A stretch of DNA of 7,942 nt from Richelia sp. UBA3308 (GTDB lineage Bacteria; Cyanobacteriota; Cyanobacteriia; Cyanobacteriales; Nostocaceae): positions 21,335 through 29,276 of the forward strand of contig DESS01000169.1 of assembly GCA_002361335.1 (NCBI GenBank), read 5' to 3'. The notes under the pieces were generated by a model. It made no database searches and was not told the DNA's origin. It worked only from the letters and a program-made list of their open reading frames with translations. This document shows, in pieces, positions 5,801 through 7,942 of this stretch (position 1 is its first letter; each line of letters begins with the position of its first letter). Made by a program: the position numbers and the translations under genes.

Positions 5801-7729
5801 AGATAATTGAGATATATTTGAAATATTTTCCCATTCCTTATCCAAACAAATTGTTTGTGCTGAATTCGCGGGTAATTGAGATAAGATTTTTTCTTGAGTT
5901 ATTAAAATAGAAACTTGAGAATCCCCAAGCATAAAAGCAATGCGACTGCTTGGTAATTTTGCATCAATCGGAACGTAGGCTCCACCCGCTTTAAGAATAC
6001 CCAATAATCCAACTAACATTAAAGGGCTTCTCTCTACACAAATTCCCACCAGCATATCTGGTTTAACACCTTGATTGATTAAATAATTTGCCAGTTGATT
6101 TGCTTGATTATTTAATTCTTGATAAGTAAGTTTTTCTGATTTAAATTCAACTGCAATATTATCCGGTGTTTTTTCAACTTGCTTTTCAAATAATTGATGA
6201 ATTCTTTGCTCTAATGGATACCTAATATAAGTATTATTCCATTCCACCAAAAGCTGCTGACGTTCTGTTTCTGTTAAAATAGGTAATTCCGATAATCGCT
6301 GCTTGGGATTATCAATAATACCCTTTAACAAAACCTGAAAATGTCCCAACATCCGAGCAATTGTATCTCGATTAAATAAATCGGTACTATATTCAACTAC
6401 AGCTAATAAACCCTCATTTCGTTCTACTAAATGCCAAGTCATATCAAACTTAGTGGAACCGGAATAACTCCACATTTGCTCTAAATCTAAACCCGGTATC
6501 GCAAATTCTGGATTGACTGCATTTTGTAACTGATAAGCTTCATTTTGTACCTGAAACATGATCCCAAATAAAGGATTATGACTCAAGCTACGCTCGGGTT
6601 GAATTTCTTCTACTAACTTCCCAAAAGGTAAATCTTGATGTTTAAAAGCTGCTGCTGCAACATCTTTTACTCGCTGCAATAACTCAAGAAAACTAGGATT
6701 ACCAGAAACATCAGTTCGTAATACCAAAGTGTTGACAAAAAAGCCAATCAATGGTTCTAATTCTTGCCAATTACGATTAGCAATTGGCGAACCAATAGCG
6801 ATATCTTCTTGAGAAGTATAGCGATGCAGCAATACTTTAAAAGCTGCTAAAGCTGACATAAATAACGTCACGCTTTGCTTGCGACTCAATTTTTTTAAAC
6901 TATCTAATATTTCTTTGGAAATCAGAACAGATTCAGTCGTACTCTTGAATGTTTGTACTGGTTTGCGGGGATTATCGGTAGGTAATTCTAATATTGATAA
7001 ATTTTTTAATTGCTGTTTCCAATAACTTATTTGTGCTGCAAGTTCTTCACCTTGTAACCATTGCTGTTGATAAACTGCAAAATCTACATATTGAATTGGT
7101 AATTCTGGTAATGAAGAAGGTTGTTTTGCAGCATAAGCTTTATATAATGCCGTTAATTCTCCCAGAATAACACCCCGCGACCAACCGTCCGCAATTATAT
7201 GATGTAATGTTAAAAGTAATATACTCTCATTGTCAGTAATTTGAAGTAATTTAACTCGTAATAAAGGACGAGACGCTAAATTGAAGGGACACCGAGCTTC
7301 TAGTTTAGTTAATCTGTCTACTTCTGTTTGACGATTTACTTCTGAAATAAAACGTAAGTCAATAATAGGTAGCGGTAGTGATAATTCGGGAACAATAACT
7401 TGACTTGGTTGTCCATCCACAGCGACGAAAGCAGTCCGTAAAATCTCATGACGCTGGATAATAGTATTCAGACAACTTTCGAGTAGCGCGATATCTAAAT
7501 TACCAGTAAAACGCCACGCGATCGCAATATTATAAGCAGTAGTTTCTGGCTCTAATTGATGTAGAAACCATAACCGCTGTTGAGCGAAAGACAAGGGTAA
7601 TTCATCGAGATTTTCCCGTTTGCAGATAGTTGCTCTATCAAGCTGCAATCCCTTTTCTCGGAGTTGACGCTCGAAAAGCGCTCTCTTTTCTGGAGGTAAT
7701 GCTGCAATACGTTTCCTCAAATCATCCAT
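2864..7729 (-). CDS. Non-ribosomal peptide synthetase module, LCL condensation - adenylation (predicted Asn) - carrier - epimerization
   Basis: A complete 1621-residue single-module NRPS that probably adds Asn and converts it to D-Asn on the carrier. Residues ~44-475 are a condensation domain (LSFAQQRLWFLHQLE; HHIIADG at 176-182; GFFVNTLVLRTD near 329-340), LCL-type, so an upstream donor module is expected. Residues ~505-1045 are adenylation: LTYQEL, LKAGGAYVPID (579-589), YVIYTSGSTGNPKG (658-671), IIGGEAL, NEYGPTET (831-838), GELYIGG, YKTGDLVRYL (929-938), NGKIDRK (1035-1041). Pocket residues D707, A708, T711, K753, I806, G808, E832, V840, G841, K1036 read DATKIGEVGK; the usual Asn code differs only by Leu at the second place. 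Residues ~1062-1128 are the carrier domain, phosphopantetheine Ser1092 in FFEMGGDSILS, the GGDS form typical before epimerization domains. Residues ~1143-1590 are epimerization: HHLVIDSVSW (H1274, H1275), EAHGRE (E1421), RTIGWFTTLFPV, PNRGFSYGLLRYL, FNYLGQLD. The last ~30 residues, with TPSDF at 1595-1599, resemble a COM donor docking tail. All catalytic residues are present. Stop is TAG inside a tandem repeat. Confidence 0.97.
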   Translation of the reverse strand: MDDLRKRIAALPPEKRALFERQLREKGLQLDRATICKRENLDELPLSFAQQRLWFLHQLEPETTAYNIAIAWRFTGNLDIALLESCLNTIIQRHEILRTAFVAVDGQPSQVIVPELSLPLPIIDLRFISEVNRQTEVDRLTKLEARCPFNLASRPLLRVKLLQITDNESILLLTLHHIIADGWSRGVILGELTALYKAYAAKQPSSLPELPIQYVDFAVYQQQWLQGEELAAQISYWKQQLKNLSILELPTDNPRKPVQTFKSTTESVLISKEILDSLKKLSRKQSVTLFMSALAAFKVLLHRYTSQEDIAIGSPIANRNWQELEPLIGFFVNTLVLRTDVSGNPSFLELLQRVKDVAAAAFKHQDLPFGKLVEEIQPERSLSHNPLFGIMFQVQNEAYQLQNAVNPEFAIPGLDLEQMWSYSGSTKFDMTWHLVERNEGLLAVVEYSTDLFNRDTIARMLGHFQVLLKGIIDNPKQRLSELPILTETERQQLLVEWNNTYIRYPLEQRIHQLFEKQVEKTPDNIAVEFKSEKLTYQELNNQANQLANYLINQGVKPDMLVGICVERSPLMLVGLLGILKAGGAYVPIDAKLPSSRIAFMLGDSQVSILITQEKILSQLPANSAQTICLDKEWENISNISQLSTTNPINKTVPENLAYVIYTSGSTGNPKGTLLTHRGLTNYLIWATQAYNVAQGNGSPVQSSISFDATITSIYTPLIVGKTVTLVPEEQEIEALSSLLNSTSNSDSDFSLVKLTPAHLGVLSQLTTSPPSPLLGKERGVISSPLLDKERGVRQDGVRLNPTRAFIIGGEALLENHLKFWRDNYPNTRLINEYGPTETVVGCSIYDASNKSTTKNAVPIGSAIANVQLYVLDKYLQPVPIGIPGELYIGGVGVARGYLNKPELTAEKFIPNPFIVETRYIASPRNSKLYKTGDLVRYLPDGNLEYLGRLDNQVKIKGFRIELEEIEAVLNQYPQIQQACVIPHSDDSGNQRLVAYFVSSHAIVNNEIRQFLRGKLPDYMIPSFFVELKKLPLTSNGKIDRKALPIPDLSQGKNENNTPPTTEKEIILTKIWSEVLGINVGIDDNFFEMGGDSILSIQIIARANQAGLSLTPRQLFQYQTIAELATVAGTKTQIQAEQGILTGEVPLTPIQHWFFEQSLPEIHHYNQSVLLEVVPNLKPELLEQVWRQLLIHHDGLRLRYVEDDSQWQQFYENPSDRVPFTTIDLSQLTENEQNITVTQISSQLQTNLNLSESLLQCVLFQLGESNNHRILIIIHHLVIDSVSWRILLTDLATAYKQIETSKNIELPPKTTSFKTWANQLINYARSQTVLDELNYWLSNINSIDSINYQNVSLPVDYQIDQKQNTVASTAEVNAILDAEQTSALLEEVPKAYKTQINDILLTALLQTFNQWTTVPTLLIDLEAHGREDLFSDVDLSRTIGWFTTLFPVLLKLDDNRNLEAIIKSVKEQLREIPNRGFSYGLLRYLNNDETVKTSLENQPQPQIKFNYLGQLDFTPTDSLILGLAKEPTGDNRSIKAKRQYLIEINSWISENKLQLTWNYSHNIYQQTTIENLAQTYITNLQNLINHCKSPESRGYTPSDFKAANLSQQQLDQFMSKIRKRNN
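3754..3761. repeat. HIP1 octamer
   Basis: GCGATCGC, the highly iterated palindrome abundant in many cyanobacterial genomes. Here it lies inside the epimerization domain coding region. Useful as a lineage indicator rather than a functional site. Confidence 0.9.
4963..4984. repeat. Second copy of the 205-234 palindrome, inside the first NRPS gene
   Basis: The 22-bp perfect palindrome with arm GAGACGCGATA matches the inner 22 bp of the copy at 205-234, and the right flank TACA also matches while the left flank has decayed to CGGG. It lies in the adenylation domain between EKFIPNPF and KLYKTGD, coding VETRYIASP at residues 915-923. The reading frame differs from that of the other copy. Homologous adenylation domains usually have a short loop here (inference from family knowledge), so this is an insertion of roughly ten residues. 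Confidence 0.92.
5139..5146. repeat. HIP1 octamer
   Basis: GCGATCGC inside the adenylation domain of the first NRPS, in the codons for the IGSAIANVQ segment. Confidence 0.9.
5334..5432. repeat. Composite two-hairpin repeat element inside the first NRPS gene
   Basis: The outer arms AACCTCACCCC (5334-5344) and GGGGTGAGGTT (5422-5432) are exact inverted repeats. Inside are three smaller palindromes: CCGTC-CT-GACGG (5343-5354) and two hairpins with 11-bp stems CCCCTCTCCTT (5358-5382, loop ATC; 5394-5418, loop ACC). The element is 99 bp, exactly 33 codons, and covers about residues 766-799, where SPLLGKERG and SPLLDKERG are the translated hairpins. It sits between the FDATI region and A4 (IIGGEAL), a different place in the fold from the copy at 781-889. 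Confidence 0.92.
7518..7525. repeat. HIP1 octamer
   Basis: GCGATCGC inside the condensation domain of the first NRPS, in the codons for NIAIAWRF near residues 67-74. Confidence 0.9.
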
Positions 7730-7779
7730 GTCAAGTCTCGCTTCCCTATTCTTAGAAGTATTATGTCAAACAATAAAAA

Positions 7780-7798
7780 GTATTCGGATACCTGTATC
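7780..7798. promoter_or_regulatory. Overlapping palindromes upstream of the first NRPS gene, possible operator
   Basis: Two inverted repeats share a central half-site: GTAT-TCGG-ATAC (7780-7791) and GATAC-CT-GTATC (7787-7798). They lie about 50-70 bp upstream of the start codon at 7729, a plausible place for a regulator to bind. The spacing (N6 between GTA and TAC) does not fit the NtcA consensus GTA-N8-TAC. The identity of any regulator is unknown and a chance occurrence in AT-rich DNA cannot be excluded. Confidence 0.3.
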
Positions 7799-7892
7799 TA
7801 TAATTGCTCTCCTTAATTATGCGCTCTTAACAAGAATTTTTCTGTATAAAGAAGCGATTATTGCTTTGCGCTACTCAAGAAAATTACAGAAC

Positions 7893-7942
7893 GGAGGGAG
7901 GGGAGGGAGCAGGGGGAGCAGCGGGGGCAGGGGGGCGGAGGA
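7893..7942 (+). repeat. G-rich repeat tract at the window edge
   Basis: Runs of three to six G (7896-7898, 7900-7903, 7905-7907, 7912-7916, 7923-7927, 7930-7935) are separated by one to six bases. Parts read GGGAGCA-like, a style of G-rich tandem repeat found between genes in cyanobacteria. The runs satisfy the usual G-quadruplex pattern on the plus strand, which is the template strand of the NRPS gene starting at 7729. The tract is cut by the window edge. Between it and that gene (7730-7892) no gene or RNA is recognisable. Confidence 0.75.

Noticed and set aside
7764..7769. Perfect TTGACA on the minus strand upstream of the first NRPS gene
   Set aside because: No acceptable -10 hexamer lies 15-18 bp downstream (the best is TAGGGA), so it is not called a promoter.

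Overview
The window is a piece of a non-ribosomal peptide synthetase (NRPS) locus, almost certainly from a filamentous cyanobacterium. The signs are an AT-rich background, three copies of the HIP1 octamer GCGATCGC, tandem 7-bp repeats of cyanobacterial style, and several GC-rich palindromic repeats of kinds seen scattered in Nostocales genomes. Naming the group Nostocales is inference from repeat style, not from a marker gene.

Layout, following the direction of transcription (minus strand, right to left). Positions 7942-7730 are non-coding: a G-rich repeat tract at the window edge, then an upstream region with a small cluster of palindromic half-sites. Positions 7729-2864 encode a complete 1621-residue one-module NRPS: condensation (LCL type), adenylation, peptidyl carrier and epimerization domains. 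Positions 2863-2590 are a 274-bp spacer carrying a 12-unit tandem heptamer array, a second short heptamer array and a possible promoter. Positions 2589-1 encode the N-terminal 863 residues of a second NRPS: a DCL-type condensation domain and most of an adenylation domain, running off the left edge.

The two proteins form a coherent donor/acceptor pair. The first ends in an epimerization domain followed by a COM-type donor tail. The second begins directly with a short acceptor-like leader and a DCL condensation domain, the type expected after an epimerization domain. Binding-pocket residues read by eye are DATKIGEVGK for the first protein (closest to the textbook Asn code) and DILQLGLIW, with the last Lys outside the window (the textbook Gly code), for the second. 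The window therefore probably builds a ...-D-Asn-Gly-... segment of a larger peptide; no thioesterase, tailoring, transport or loading gene is visible.

The most unusual content is not a gene. At least five palindromic or hairpin repeat elements lie inside the two adenylation-domain reading frames, all read through without a stop and all falling between conserved core motifs. One perfect 30-bp palindrome recurs in both genes but is translated in two different frames. A two-hairpin element bounded by AACCTCACC/GGTGAGGTT recurs in both genes at different places in the fold. This looks like protein-coding colonisation by non-autonomous palindromic repeats.
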